Below, piece after piece: positions 1-8,976 of a stretch of DNA of 33,459 bases (positions are counted from its first letter, which is position 1; each line of letters starts with the position of its first letter). Below the pieces are notes generated by a model, which was not told where the DNA came from, ran no database searches, and saw only the letters and a program-made list of their open reading frames with translations. Source of the DNA: Prolixibacteraceae bacterium (lineage in GTDB: Bacteria; Bacteroidota; Bacteroidia; Bacteroidales; Prolixibacteraceae); NCBI GenBank assembly GCA_018648265.1, contig JABGRN010000066.1, positions 1 through 33,459 on the forward strand. The letters run 5' to 3'. The position numbers and the translations under genes are program-made.

Positions 1-1
1 A

Positions 2-106
2 GGTGCATCAGTGAGACAAATTATTTATCTCACTGACCATCTACCCGATTGTAAACAAAAGGACAAACAATTACCCGGCCAATTCATTTTAAAATCGCTC
101 AGATAA
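2..106 (+). CDS. Partial ORF, C-terminal end of an unidentified protein
   Basis: An open frame runs from the window edge to a TAA and would encode about 34 residues ending in GQFILKSLR. It has no start inside the window, so it could be the tail of a gene lying to the left. I do not recognise the family. The following 163 bases up to the ATPase stop codon are AT-rich and hold no feature I can support. A chance open frame of this length is quite possible. Confidence 0.3.
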   Translation, partial: GASVRQIIYLTDHLPDCKQKDKQLPGQFILKSLR

Positions 107-269
107 GAATAAATAATTAAATGAAGAAACTTAAAATTTCACATTTTTTTTTGTATTCTATTTGTATCAGTGGTTTATTCTTCAATAAATCAAGAGGTCT
201 CGTTTTGATCTCTAACTGATTTATTTACAGTATTTTGTACTATGTAAATACAAAAATATAGCGTTTTTA

Positions 270-1565
270 TCAAATATTCACAAACTCCCATGGATGAAGA
301 TGAACAATGCCTTCATAATTCGAAAATTTCACATCATCAAGGGAAACAACATATTTTTCATAATTGTCCTTTATCTGCAAAAGGTTACCAAACTCTCTGT
401 TTACAACATTCTCATTGTTTAACAAATAGCACACCTGAACATAAACTATCTTATCCGACTTCTTAGCTATAAAGTCAATTTCAAGGTTATTCAATACACC
501 AACCTGTACTTCATATCCCATTCTTCTTAATTGCAGGAAAACGTAATTCTCAAGATTATATCCTATATCTGTGGGTAAAAAACCAAACAGGTAATTCTTA
601 AAAGCTAAATCATTCAGGTAATATTTCCTTGAACCACCAAGCACCTGCTTTCCTCGTAAATTATATCGTTCTGCCCGATGAAAAATAAAGGTATCGGTTA
701 AAAAATGCACATAGCTCGAAACTGTTTCATAATTTGTTTTTTTCTGCCTGCTTTTAAAGTAATTAATAATATTACTTATTGAAGTTAGGTTGCTTACATT
801 CACTGCAAGAAATCTGAATACCTCTTCCAAAAGAGGTAAGTCTTTAATTTTATGCCTATCTAATATATCTCGTAAAATTACCGTGTTTTTTAAGCTGCCT
901 ATATAATTACGTTTTAGTTCTTCTGAATTAAGGTGTAACAATTCTGGCAGTCCTCCGGTTTGAAGGTATTCAAGAAAGCTCTCTTTTCCTTCAGTTAATT
1001 CTTTTACTTGCGCATACTCAGTATAACCAAATGGAAGAATTTCAAATTCGACATATCTCCCGGATAACAATGTTGCGAGTTTTCCTGATAGCAAATTAGA
1101 GTTGGAACCGGAAACAAAAAGCTCATATTCCTGGGTAAAATCCTGAGAATATGAATTTACAAAGGTTTCCCAATTTTCTATATTTTGAACTTCATCTAGA
1201 AAAAGGTAGATTTTCCCTTCTACTTTCAAATGCGTACGATAATGAGCAAATAACTCTTCTAGATCTGATGCAGTTCGTACATCGTCAAATGCAATAAATT
1301 CCTTATTGACAAAGAACAAATTTTTAGGATTGACATTTTTATTAGTAGTCAGATAATTCATGATCTGCCTTAAAAGATAACTCTTCCCGACACGGCGCTG
1401 ACCTACCAATACTTTTACAAGTTTAGTATCTAAAAGTTTAATGATTTTTTCAAGATATTGTTTACGTTCATAACCAATTTGGAATGATCGTCCTTCCCAA
1501 GTATTATAATTTTTTGCCTTTTCAAATGTATTTGTAATTTTTTCAGACATATCTGATTTTTTCAA
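270..1565 (-). CDS. AAA_14 / DUF4143 ATPase
   Basis: Predicted ATPase of the AAA_14 plus DUF4143 family, cytoplasmic, often found as stand-alone or mobile genes in Bacteroidota; their cellular role is poorly known. Walker A is GQRRVGKS at residues 55-62 and Walker B is IYLFLDEVQ around 119-127 (D124, E125). A sensor-like segment LFVSGSNSNLL follows near 150. The C-terminal DUF4143 part contains LEIDFIAKK and VYVQV, which resemble the acidic and Q/K positions of a PD-(D/E)xK-like nuclease fold. Length (431 aa) is normal for the family. The start could be M1 (1565) or M6 (1550); the region around both is a 20-bp-period repeat array, so the true start is uncertain. No link to the polysaccharide locus is evident. 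Confidence 0.85.
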   Translation of the reverse strand: MKKSDMSEKITNTFEKAKNYNTWEGRSFQIGYERKQYLEKIIKLLDTKLVKVLVGQRRVGKSYLLRQIMNYLTTNKNVNPKNLFFVNKEFIAFDDVRTASDLEELFAHYRTHLKVEGKIYLFLDEVQNIENWETFVNSYSQDFTQEYELFVSGSNSNLLSGKLATLLSGRYVEFEILPFGYTEYAQVKELTEGKESFLEYLQTGGLPELLHLNSEELKRNYIGSLKNTVILRDILDRHKIKDLPLLEEVFRFLAVNVSNLTSISNIINYFKSRQKKTNYETVSSYVHFLTDTFIFHRAERYNLRGKQVLGGSRKYYLNDLAFKNYLFGFLPTDIGYNLENYVFLQLRRMGYEVQVGVLNNLEIDFIAKKSDKIVYVQVCYLLNNENVVNREFGNLLQIKDNYEKYVVSLDDVKFSNYEGIVHLHPWEFVNI

Positions 1566-1634
1566 TAATTATCTATTTTTTTCAAATATACTTGAATATT
1601 TTATCATTTTTCGTACATTTTCAAACTTATTTGA
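1522..1634. repeat. Degenerate ~20-bp tandem array of semi-palindromes at the ATPase start
   Basis: Semi-palindromic 14-mers recur at a regular pitch: TCAAATGTATTTGT (1522-1535), TCAGACATATCTGA (1543-1556), the degenerate TCAATAATTATCTA (1562-1575), TCAAATATACTTGA (1582-1595) and TCAAACTTATTTGA (1621-1634). Each is preceded by a T-run. Spacing is 21, 19, 20 and 39 (two times about 20) bases. The array overlaps the first codons and both candidate starts of the ATPase gene. It looks like a phased operator array or a minisatellite that has expanded into the coding sequence. Confidence 0.6.
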
Positions 1635-1652
1635 TTTTTGCAACGAGAATAT

Positions 1653-1766
1653 ATGTCTAAACCTATTTTATATGATTATAAATATTTTTTACATCATATG
1701 GAACTCGCTCATAATCATCCTCCTGTGCAAGAACTTTTACATGCTCGTTTTAGCAAATCAGATTAA
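1653..1766 (+). CDS. Possible 37-aa small ORF of unknown function
   Basis: ATG at 1653 to TAA at 1764-1766 encodes 37 residues beginning MSKPILYDYKYF and ending LLHARFSKSD. It sits on the plus strand in the gap between two minus-strand genes and stops 5 bases before the NusG-like gene ends. A weak purine-rich stretch (CGAGAA) precedes the ATG. Composition is less AT-biased than the flanks, but no homologue is recognised. It may be chance. Confidence 0.25.
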   Translation: MSKPILYDYKYFLHHMELAHNHPPVQELLHARFSKSD

Positions 1767-1771
1767 AAAAT

Positions 1772-2302
1772 TTAAAGATCGAGCTCAACTTTTTTTAGGT
1801 TGGAAGACTGAATTTCTATCATAAAAGCGGTATTAATTTGACTTAATCGTAAAATAAAACGATGTTTGCCCCGTGGGCCAACAAGTTCCCCACGCATTCC
1901 AATCATTTGCCCTGCAATGATTTCCACTTTTTGTCCCGGTTTAAAATCTTCGTGACTTACATTGACCTCAAAATCAGACTGACAAAGCATTTGCTTTAAA
2001 TAATTGATCTGATCGTTTGGTACAATCGCAGCTTTTCCTTCGAACATTACGTAACAAACTACGTTGTTTGTTTGTAAAACAAGGTCGTACTCTTTTCTTG
2101 TAATATTTACAAAACAATAACCCGACATCAATGGAACTTCAACCCATTTTTTACGATCTTTCCATTGCCTGAGCTTTTTTTGAAGAGGCAAAAAACTTTC
2201 AATATTATTTAACCCTAATTCGATATGTACTTTTTTTTCAGCTCTTGAACGAGTATAAATTACATGCCATTTTTTATGGGATACTTCAATCTTGGGTTTC
2301 AT
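1772..2302 (-). CDS. NusG-like transcription antiterminator (UpxY-type)
   Basis: NusG paralogue of 176 aa, probably acting on RNA polymerase as a specialised antiterminator. The NGN domain spans about residues 10-105 (KWHVIYTRSRAEKK, then PLMSGYCFV). A KOW motif follows at about 121-146 (KPGQKVEIIAGQMIGMRGEL). The frame is open to 2380, but the extra 26 residues are hydrophobic and precede the normal NGN start, so M27 of that frame (2302) is chosen. UpxY-type proteins usually head capsule or exopolysaccharide operons; here the next gene in the same direction is the ATPase, so its target lies outside the window or it is an orphan. The housekeeping NusG is excluded because no secE or ribosomal protein genes are adjacent. 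Confidence 0.85.
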   Translation of the reverse strand: MKPKIEVSHKKWHVIYTRSRAEKKVHIELGLNNIESFLPLQKKLRQWKDRKKWVEVPLMSGYCFVNITRKEYDLVLQTNNVVCYVMFEGKAAIVPNDQINYLKQMLCQSDFEVNVSHEDFKPGQKVEIIAGQMIGMRGELVGPRGKHRFILRLSQINTAFMIEIQSSNLKKVELDL

Positions 2303-2557
2303 TTTTTGAATAAAAAGTGTCAACAAATTTCGTTTTAAACTGCATAAAAATAGAAAAATATCTGCGAAAATTAGTAACAATCCCGATGATATAATCCAAT
2401 TTACTAATTACCACAAAATGGTAAGAATGGGAACCCAATATCAGGTTATGGCACTTTTTAAATCTAATATCGGTTTATCTCTAATAAAAAATCGAACAAA
2501 ATATTTTCTTTTTGCAAAAAGTATTTATACTTGCACTATTCTTAAAAATTCATCAAA

Positions 2558-3382
2558 ATGAAAGTTATATCTTATTGGTTTCTGGCTATACTAATTACGT
2601 TTGGCGCAATAATTTATCAAAGAAAAACAGGTCCAACTTACGACAAGAAAGTGGAAATTGCAATTGATAATGAAGTGTTTAATTTAAAACTAATTAGAAG
2701 CCACGGTGGGGAAACAGATTGTAAAGTCGAATTGAATGTTCCGAATCAGCAAATTAATGGGATTATTACATATCGTAGTTTCCCGACAAATAATGATTGG
2801 ACAACACTTGAAATGGAACGTGAGGGCGATAATTTATACGGATCCCTTCCTCATTTACCACCGGCTGGAAAGTATGAATATAAAATTACATTGGAAAAAG
2901 AGGATCAGCAATTTCATTTAAATAATGGACAAGCAGTTGTTATTCGTTTTAAGGGCGATGTGCCCGCCAGTGTTTTAATCCCACATATTTTCTTAATGTT
3001 TTTTGCCATGCTGCTTGGAAACCTGGCAGGAATTATGGCTGTTTTCAAATATCGAAAATTTCGAGTTTTCACTAATGTAACTTTAATTGCCCTGTTTGTT
3101 GGTGGATTGATTTTAGGTCCGTGGGTTCAGTTGTACGCGTTTGGCGAAGCCTGGGCTGGTGTTCCTTTTGCCTGGGATTTAACCGATAATAAAACTTTAG
3201 TAGCATTTATTTTTTGGGGACTGGCATTTTTTATGAATCGTAAAAAAGAGAGACCTGTTTATACTATTGTTGCATCAATTGTTATGCTAATTGTTTATTC
3301 AATTCCACATAGCATGTATGGTTCACAACTCGATCCCGAAACCGGTGAGATTATTCAGGGGTGGATTCAATTGTATTTGTAA
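2558..3382 (+). CDS. Conserved-looking integral membrane protein, unknown function
   Basis: A 274-aa protein with one N-terminal membrane segment (about residues 4-20). A soluble, probably extracytoplasmic beta-rich domain follows (about 25-132, with a PPAGKYEYKI strand pattern). Four further hydrophobic segments lie at roughly 138-163, 171-195, 212-227 and 234-250. A striking polar and aromatic stretch, FGEAWAGVPFAWDLTDNKT (about 195-213), lies between the third and fourth segments and looks like a conserved functional loop. I do not recognise a named family. It stands alone, divergent from the NusG-like gene, and is followed by a strong terminator. No connection to sugar metabolism is evident. 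Confidence 0.8.
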   Translation: MKVISYWFLAILITFGAIIYQRKTGPTYDKKVEIAIDNEVFNLKLIRSHGGETDCKVELNVPNQQINGIITYRSFPTNNDWTTLEMEREGDNLYGSLPHLPPAGKYEYKITLEKEDQQFHLNNGQAVVIRFKGDVPASVLIPHIFLMFFAMLLGNLAGIMAVFKYRKFRVFTNVTLIALFVGGLILGPWVQLYAFGEAWAGVPFAWDLTDNKTLVAFIFWGLAFFMNRKKERPVYTIVASIVMLIVYSIPHSMYGSQLDPETGEIIQGWIQLYL

Positions 3383-3405
3383 TTTGCTAGTTAATATTTC
3401 ATTAT

Positions 3406-3443
3406 AAAAAAGCTCTTCGAAATTCGATTTGAAGAGCTTTTTT
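3406..3443. terminator. Bidirectional intrinsic terminator
   Basis: Perfect 13-bp inverted repeat: A6 plus GCTCTTC (3406-3418), a 12-base loop, then GAAGAGC plus T6 (3431-3443). The A and T tracts make it work on both strands. It separates the membrane-protein gene (plus) from the convergent DUF4861 gene (minus) and marks the left end of the PUL transcripts. Confidence 0.92.
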
Positions 3444-3460
3444 ATTTGAATGAGTCGAGT

Positions 3461-4723
3461 CTATAAAATACTAATTGGTTCAGATAATTTATCCGCTTCT
3501 TCTGTAATATATTTTATGAAACCTTTTTCAGTTTTCCATTGCTCTTTATCTAATCCCCAAACGGAAAAAAAGTAATGTTTGGCTGAGACATCGCTTTTAT
3601 AATTTTGCCCAATATAATATGTCTCCGAAATTATATTGCTAAACTTTTTTTCAACAACAGTTTCATAACCTAATTTATAAAAGTTGATGTCTGTTGTTCT
3701 ATCAATTTCTCCGGCTTCCGAAATCGGCACAATCACTGCCATTCCCAGCTCATCTTTGTTTAAAGATTGCACACCGTGTGTTCCAATGCATTGAAAATTC
3801 CCGGCTTCGAATTTGAACGGCTCGCGTTTTAAATGACTCGTAACAATTCCTGTAACAATCTGAGATTCTTCCGAACAACCGGTAACAGTTACATCTGATT
3901 CAAACCAATATTTCCCGGGATAAATTGAAATTCTTTCAACCGCTTCCAACATCTCGCCATCCACATCCCAACCTTTGTAGCGTAGTTCAAATATAGAACG
4001 AACCGGGCCTTCCACAATTTTCTGGTATTCATAAACTTTGGTTGAACCCAAACGAAACAAAGAATCGTTCGTTAACAAAGCCAATCCGCCAGAACCTAAT
4101 GAACTTCCACAATGTAGAACATCCATCCCCCAATCCGACAAATTATGGTAGCTGCCCATTTCAGGAGTACCAATTTTGTCGAGAACCATTCCAGGCAAAA
4201 GTTTGCCAAAAAGATCTTTTACATTCCGGCAATCAAAATAATTACGGAAAGCAATTTTATCATTTTCCCAATTTACACTTTCCGCCATTGCGATAATCTC
4301 AAAACCGTCATCGCAAGGAAGAGCCTGGTAATTATCAAACTCTTTATACGATCCATCTTCCTGTACAATTTTCAGACTAAGATTTGTTCGTTTATCAAAT
4401 TCAGGATATTCACTTTCTGTAACTAATTCCACTTTCAACTCCAAAGTTTCGTTGGCTGCAAAATCCAAAAGTAAAACTACCTCATCCCATTTTCCATCGC
4501 CATCCAAATCATCTACCTGGCTTGAAACTATTATATCTTTCCCCAGTTTAAAAACCGGAAGCAAGCCCTCCTGCAATTTTACTTTTTGTGCCAACTCATC
4601 TTTTGTCAGAATAATTATTTCATCGTTTCTTGTAACATCCATTGTATTACTAAACGAGAATTCTGCTTCTTTTTCACAAGAAAACAGAAAAGCTGTAATG
4701 AATAAAAAATATATAATTTTCAT
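3461..4723 (-). CDS. DUF4861 family lipoprotein
   Basis: A 420-aa exported lipoprotein of the DUF4861 family, which has no settled activity but is common beside kduI/kduD in Bacteroidota uronate-polysaccharide loci. The signal peptide MKIIYFLFITAFLFSC ends in a lipobox with Cys16. A DLDGDGKWDEVV segment (about residues 70-81) looks like a calcium-binding or turn motif, and conserved-looking blocks DWGMDVLHCGSSLGSGG and YPGKYWFESDVTV follow. The frame is open to 4747, overlapping kduD. The ATG at 4721-4723 begins one base after the kduD stop codon and gives a proper signal peptide, so it is preferred. It is the last gene of the minus-strand cluster. By context it may act on unsaturated uronides or oligosaccharides at the cell surface (inference). 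Confidence 0.85.
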   Translation of the reverse strand: MKIIYFLFITAFLFSCEKEAEFSFSNTMDVTRNDEIIILTKDELAQKVKLQEGLLPVFKLGKDIIVSSQVDDLDGDGKWDEVVLLLDFAANETLELKVELVTESEYPEFDKRTNLSLKIVQEDGSYKEFDNYQALPCDDGFEIIAMAESVNWENDKIAFRNYFDCRNVKDLFGKLLPGMVLDKIGTPEMGSYHNLSDWGMDVLHCGSSLGSGGLALLTNDSLFRLGSTKVYEYQKIVEGPVRSIFELRYKGWDVDGEMLEAVERISIYPGKYWFESDVTVTGCSEESQIVTGIVTSHLKREPFKFEAGNFQCIGTHGVQSLNKDELGMAVIVPISEAGEIDRTTDINFYKLGYETVVEKKFSNIISETYYIGQNYKSDVSAKHYFFSVWGLDKEQWKTEKGFIKYITEEADKLSEPISIL

Positions 4724-4724
4724 A

Positions 4725-5528
4725 TTATTCCGGTATTTCATTTTCACCTTTTACATAACCAAAATTAGCCAAAATACCACCATCAACATAAAGTACATGA
4801 CCGTTTACAAAATCGCTGGCTTTCGATGCCAAAAATAGTGCTGCGTTACCAACATCTTCAGGTTCTCCCCAACGTCCGGCAGGTGTACGTGTCATAACCA
4901 AATCGTTAAACGGATGATTTCCTTCGCGTATCGCGGCAGTTTGCGAAGTTGCAATATAACCCGGTCCAATTCCATTGATTTGCAGATTGTATTTTGCCCA
5001 CTCGCACGTCATGTTTGCCGTTAAAAGTTTCAACCCGCCTTTTGCAGACGCGTAGGCTGAGACAGAGTTACGACCGTAAACACTCATCATTGAACACATA
5101 TTTATGATTTTGCCAAAACGTTTTGCAATCATTTTTGGTGCAACACGTTTTGCAACAATCAGCGGAGCAACCAGATCAACATCAATAACTTGTTTGAAGT
5201 CTGAGATTGGCATATCTAAAATTGGAATTCGTTTAATAATTCCGGCGTTATTCACCAAAATATCAATTTCTCCAACTTCAGCTTCAATTTTTGAAATGCC
5301 CCGATCCACATCCACCTCGTCGGTAACATCAAATTTAAGCGTGTAAACATCAACACCAACTTCGGCATATTCTGCTTTGCAACTTTTCAGTTTTTCTTCT
5401 GAAATGTCGTTAACACAAATTTTTGCGCCGGCTTGCCCAAGAGTTTTTCCAATGGCCAACCCAATTCCATGAGTTCCTCCGGTAATTAAAGTAATTTTTC
5501 CTTTTAAATCGAATAGTTCGTTTATCAT
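4725..5528 (-). CDS. kduD: KduD-type 2-dehydro-3-deoxy-D-gluconate 5-dehydrogenase (SDR)
   Basis: Short-chain dehydrogenase, 267 aa, cytoplasmic, NAD(P)-dependent. The cofactor motif TGGTHGIG is at residues 16-23, NNAG at 93-96, and the catalytic Ser146, Tyr159 and Lys163 are in standard spacing. Together with KduI it would reduce 3-deoxy-D-glycero-2,5-hexodiulosonate to 2-keto-3-deoxygluconate in the breakdown of unsaturated uronic acids. Close relatives are often named gluconate 5-dehydrogenase, so the family alone does not fix the substrate; the kduI gene in the same cluster supports KduD. It is one base from the DUF4861 gene and 18 bases from the FG-GAP gene upstream, suggesting one transcript. 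No kdgK or kdgA lies in the window. Confidence 0.85.
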   Translation of the reverse strand: MINELFDLKGKITLITGGTHGIGLAIGKTLGQAGAKICVNDISEEKLKSCKAEYAEVGVDVYTLKFDVTDEVDVDRGISKIEAEVGEIDILVNNAGIIKRIPILDMPISDFKQVIDVDLVAPLIVAKRVAPKMIAKRFGKIINMCSMMSVYGRNSVSAYASAKGGLKLLTANMTCEWAKYNLQINGIGPGYIATSQTAAIREGNHPFNDLVMTRTPAGRWGEPEDVGNAALFLASKASDFVNGHVLYVDGGILANFGYVKGENEIPE

Positions 5529-5546
5529 ATTTTTTTGATTATTTAT

Positions 5547-8500
5547 TTATCTAATTTTTGATTCTTTCCCAAATTCAGGATTAATAGCGTAGATGCTTGC
5601 CGCTTCATTATTTTTTGATACTACTACTAACTTCTTTCCACTTTTGAATGACAATAATGCCATATCGCGAATATCACCATATAGCCAAAGCGGAGAAACT
5701 ATACCATCTGTAACAGTAAGTTTGTTATTGGCAAATTTAAGAAAAGTTCCCATAGAAGCGTCATTCATCCCGATTTGTGGTTTAAGAGGATAAAAATTCC
5801 CAGCAGCAATTACATCCTGTGTTCCATCTCCATCAAAATCGAAATTGATAAATGAATTGACATAAGAAAACTGAACCAAATCTGGTAATTTTTTTAATAT
5901 AAGTTCTCCTTCTACATTTTCAATCCAGCATGATTCCATGATATTTGCACTCAATTTAAACGATTTTTCTCGCATTTCTGGGTCAATTATATCAATAATT
6001 GTGGCATCGGAATAAGAAAAGAAATTTGGAAATTTTTTGCGCAACTGAATAATATGATTCAATAATTCATTTCTTGAATGCATTGGGTAACTTTTGCCCT
6101 GAATGTAGTAACATAAAATAGGATCGAGGTTTCCATCATTATTATAATCAAAAGTATATAACTCAATCGGCTCAGCAACGGAGGCTTTTATCTGCGAATT
6201 CAAACCAGCATTCCCTACCAAATAATCCATATCACCATCGGCATCAATATCCAATTGACTGATTGATGTCCACCAACCTTCACTTTTCTCTAATGATGCC
6301 ATTTTCTGCTCAATAAGTTTTCCATTTACATTCTGAAATACTTTAATCCCCATCCATTCGCCAACTACAATAAGGTCCGGCCAATTGTCGCCATTATAAT
6401 CCGTCCATTGTGCATCTGTAACCATTCCAATATGCTCAATTGAAGTGCCGATTTCTTCGGTTGCATTGACAAATTTTATGTTGTTACCTTTAGATTCATT
6501 TCTGAGAATAAAACTTTTCGGGCTAATGGGATAACCCATTGCCTGATGCCTTCCACCCACAAAAACATCAAGGTCTCCATCCATATCATAATCTGCTGCA
6601 ACTGCACAACTTCCACTTGTTGATTCACTGGGCAGAACATTCGAAATGTTTATAAATTCTCCGGTTCCGTCGTTCAGGTACAAGCGATCTTGATACTGCG
6701 CACTATTTATTTCGAATGAGACTCCTCCACTCACAACATATAAATCTAGGTCACCATCGTTATCTGCATCAAAAAATAAAGATTCCATATCTTCCATACT
6801 GCTATCAAGCGACCAAGGTTGATTTTTACTCAAAGAAAATGTGCCATCGTTATTTCCGTGATATAATTCAGCAGATTGCCCGGCAGCTCCTCCAAAAAAA
6901 ATATCATCGTTGCCATCGCTGTTCACATCACCTGTAGCCAGAAATCCTCCAAGCTTTGATAATTGATAATACCACAAACCTCCCTTTTTAAAATCCACAA
7001 AATTACTTGTTGTATGTTTAAATGTAATTCCTGAAGTAGAAGTTACATCGTCCAACAATGTTTTATTAGGCTCAACACTACTGGAATCAAGTTTTCCCTG
7101 AGAACCAGAATAAACCAATTTAATAAGCTGGTTTGGTGTCAAATTACTAAGCACTGTTTGCAGACCATCTGGCCAAAGCACTTTTAAAGATTTTATTAGC
7201 TCCGAATTACCTAAACCCAGCGTGATAACAGGCTCTGAACTGGACAAATATCCTCTTGCAGTATAAGCTTCATGAAAAATGCTTTTATCTTCTGTTTCAA
7301 TCCATATTTTAGCCCCAATGCCCTGTGTATTATTTTCACTGCCAATTAATTTAATTTTGATAAAATTATTTTGCAGCTTTTCATCTTGATTATTCTTTAA
7401 TACTGTACAGTGCTGGTTAAGATTATTTGTTATCAGGTCATAATCACCATCATTATCGAAATCGGCGTAGGCAGCACCATTTGAAATTGTTTCTTGATTA
7501 AATCCCCAATCATCTGTTTTATTAATGAATTTAATTCCGTTTGCATTTTGAAATACATAATTTTTCAATCGTGTTGTGGGCAATTCTTCAATAAGTTTCA
7601 GAAAATTAACTTTTTCTTTTCTTGCCGCTGCCTTTTTATATACTTCTGTAGTATGGGTCATATGATCCATATTTGTAATATCCCTTAAATATCCAGTTGT
7701 GATGAATATGTCTCTCAAACCATCATTATCCAGATCCTCAAGTAAAACCGACCAACTCCAATCAGTATTTGAAATTCCTGCAAATTGTCCGATTTCACTA
7801 TATCTTGGAAGGCTATCGGCAGCTAAGCCCCTGTTTAATTGTAAGATATTGCGTAAATATTGATTATGGAAACCACTATCAACGGCCAATTGATATCGGT
7901 CATAACTGTCCTGTCCTCTAAGGAGTTTTTGACGGTGGTTATCTTCAGGGAGCATATCTAGTACAAAAATATCAGCATAGCCGTCATTATTAATATCGGC
8001 AATATCAGACCCCATACTTGATTTAGACATATGACCGAGGATATCTTTAGACACTTCTCTGAAAGTTCCGTCTTTGTTATTTATATAACAATAATCTTGT
8101 TCGTCGTAATCATTTGTTACATATAAATCAGGCCAGTTATCCATATTAATATCAGAAATAGAAGCACTTAATCCAAAATTGAGACCACCACCATGTATGC
8201 CCGCTTCTTTGCTTACTTCTACGAACTTTATATTGTCATTTCTGAACAACTTATTTCCATAATAAGGATGCCTAAGATTACGTAGTCGTTTTGTATTTAT
8301 AAACGGAGCATAAAATGTATTGGCATGGTTCAATAAAAACATGTCAAGGTCTCCATCTTTATCGTAATCGAAGAAATAGGACTGAGTTGAAAAAGTACCG
8401 ATCGCATCTACCCCATATTTTTTTGCACTTTCGGTGAAAGTAGGAACTCCTCCCGGCTCACAGCCTTTGTTGATAAACAATTGGTTTGCCCGGCCTGGAA

Positions 8501-8963
8501 GATTTCTAACTACAGGCAAATTGTAGCCTTCGCCAGGTGAATTACCAGAATAACAAACATAAATATCTAGCCAGCCATCTCCGTTAATGTCAACCATTAC
8601 TACACCAGTTGCCCAATTTTTTCTTCCTCCGGTACCTGAAAATTTGGTAACATCTTCGAATTTCCAATTTCCCTTATTGATATAAAGTTTATTGCTTACC
8701 ATATTGCCGGAGAAATATACATCAGCCAATCCATCGTTATTTAAATCGCCGGCAGCCACTCCACCTCCATTATAAGTATATTCATTCCTTAATATATTGT
8801 TGTGCATTGTTTCCTGAATATCATTCTGAAATTCAATCCCGATACTTGATGGATTTAGACTGGTAAACAGTGAGTGGGAAGATGAAGTGTCGCATCTGTA
8901 CAAAACCAGTAATACTGCAATATAAAATAGGTTTTTAAATTTATATGTTTTTTTGAATTTCAT
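5547..8963 (-). CDS. FG-GAP/VCBS repeat protein with central ASPIC/UnbV domain (paralogue A)
   Basis: A 1138-aa exported protein. FG-GAP repeats with calcium-binding loops of the DxNxDGxxD type occur seven times before and seven times after a central ASPIC/UnbV domain (GIGAKIWIE ... GYLSSSEPVITLGLG ... VLWPDG). The first-half loops include DLNNDGLAD, DINGDGWLD, DYDKDGDLD and DFDNDGDYD; the second half runs from DVNSDGNDD to DFDGDGTQD. This implies two beta-propellers of about seven blades joined by the ASPIC domain. The frame is open to 9032, but the ATG at 8963 lies 13 bases after the upstream gene's stop and gives the signal sequence MKFKKTYKFKNLFYIAVLLVLYRC. Arg before Cys24 makes the lipobox atypical. 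Surface calcium-dependent glycan binding or hydrolysis is plausible but unproven. Confidence 0.9.
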   Translation of the reverse strand: MKFKKTYKFKNLFYIAVLLVLYRCDTSSSHSLFTSLNPSSIGIEFQNDIQETMHNNILRNEYTYNGGGVAAGDLNNDGLADVYFSGNMVSNKLYINKGNWKFEDVTKFSGTGGRKNWATGVVMVDINGDGWLDIYVCYSGNSPGEGYNLPVVRNLPGRANQLFINKGCEPGGVPTFTESAKKYGVDAIGTFSTQSYFFDYDKDGDLDMFLLNHANTFYAPFINTKRLRNLRHPYYGNKLFRNDNIKFVEVSKEAGIHGGGLNFGLSASISDINMDNWPDLYVTNDYDEQDYCYINNKDGTFREVSKDILGHMSKSSMGSDIADINNDGYADIFVLDMLPEDNHRQKLLRGQDSYDRYQLAVDSGFHNQYLRNILQLNRGLAADSLPRYSEIGQFAGISNTDWSWSVLLEDLDNDGLRDIFITTGYLRDITNMDHMTHTTEVYKKAAARKEKVNFLKLIEELPTTRLKNYVFQNANGIKFINKTDDWGFNQETISNGAAYADFDNDGDYDLITNNLNQHCTVLKNNQDEKLQNNFIKIKLIGSENNTQGIGAKIWIETEDKSIFHEAYTARGYLSSSEPVITLGLGNSELIKSLKVLWPDGLQTVLSNLTPNQLIKLVYSGSQGKLDSSSVEPNKTLLDDVTSTSGITFKHTTSNFVDFKKGGLWYYQLSKLGGFLATGDVNSDGNDDIFFGGAAGQSAELYHGNNDGTFSLSKNQPWSLDSSMEDMESLFFDADNDGDLDLYVVSGGVSFEINSAQYQDRLYLNDGTGEFINISNVLPSESTSGSCAVAADYDMDGDLDVFVGGRHQAMGYPISPKSFILRNESKGNNIKFVNATEEIGTSIEHIGMVTDAQWTDYNGDNWPDLIVVGEWMGIKVFQNVNGKLIEQKMASLEKSEGWWTSISQLDIDADGDMDYLVGNAGLNSQIKASVAEPIELYTFDYNNDGNLDPILCYYIQGKSYPMHSRNELLNHIIQLRKKFPNFFSYSDATIIDIIDPEMREKSFKLSANIMESCWIENVEGELILKKLPDLVQFSYVNSFINFDFDGDGTQDVIAAGNFYPLKPQIGMNDASMGTFLKFANNKLTVTDGIVSPLWLYGDIRDMALLSFKSGKKLVVVSKNNEAASIYAINPEFGKESKIR

Positions 8964-8976
8964 CAAACAGCACTTA

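Noticed and set aside
2303-2380. 26-codon extension of the NusG-like gene
   Set aside because: The extra residues are hydrophobic and precede the normal NGN domain start; M27 fits the family.
2408-2424. TTACCA-CAAAA-TGGTAA inverted repeat in the NusG-like/membrane-protein gap
   Set aside because: A 6-bp stem is short and expected by chance in a gap of this size; no promoter element is aligned with it.
2511-2533. Promoter TTTG...TATACTTG before the membrane-protein gene
   Set aside because: The spacer is only 11 bases, far shorter than the expected 19-21.
4452-4838. Plus-strand ORF of 128 codons
   Set aside because: It is antisense to the DUF4861 and kduD genes, has biased low-complexity composition and no recognisable domain.
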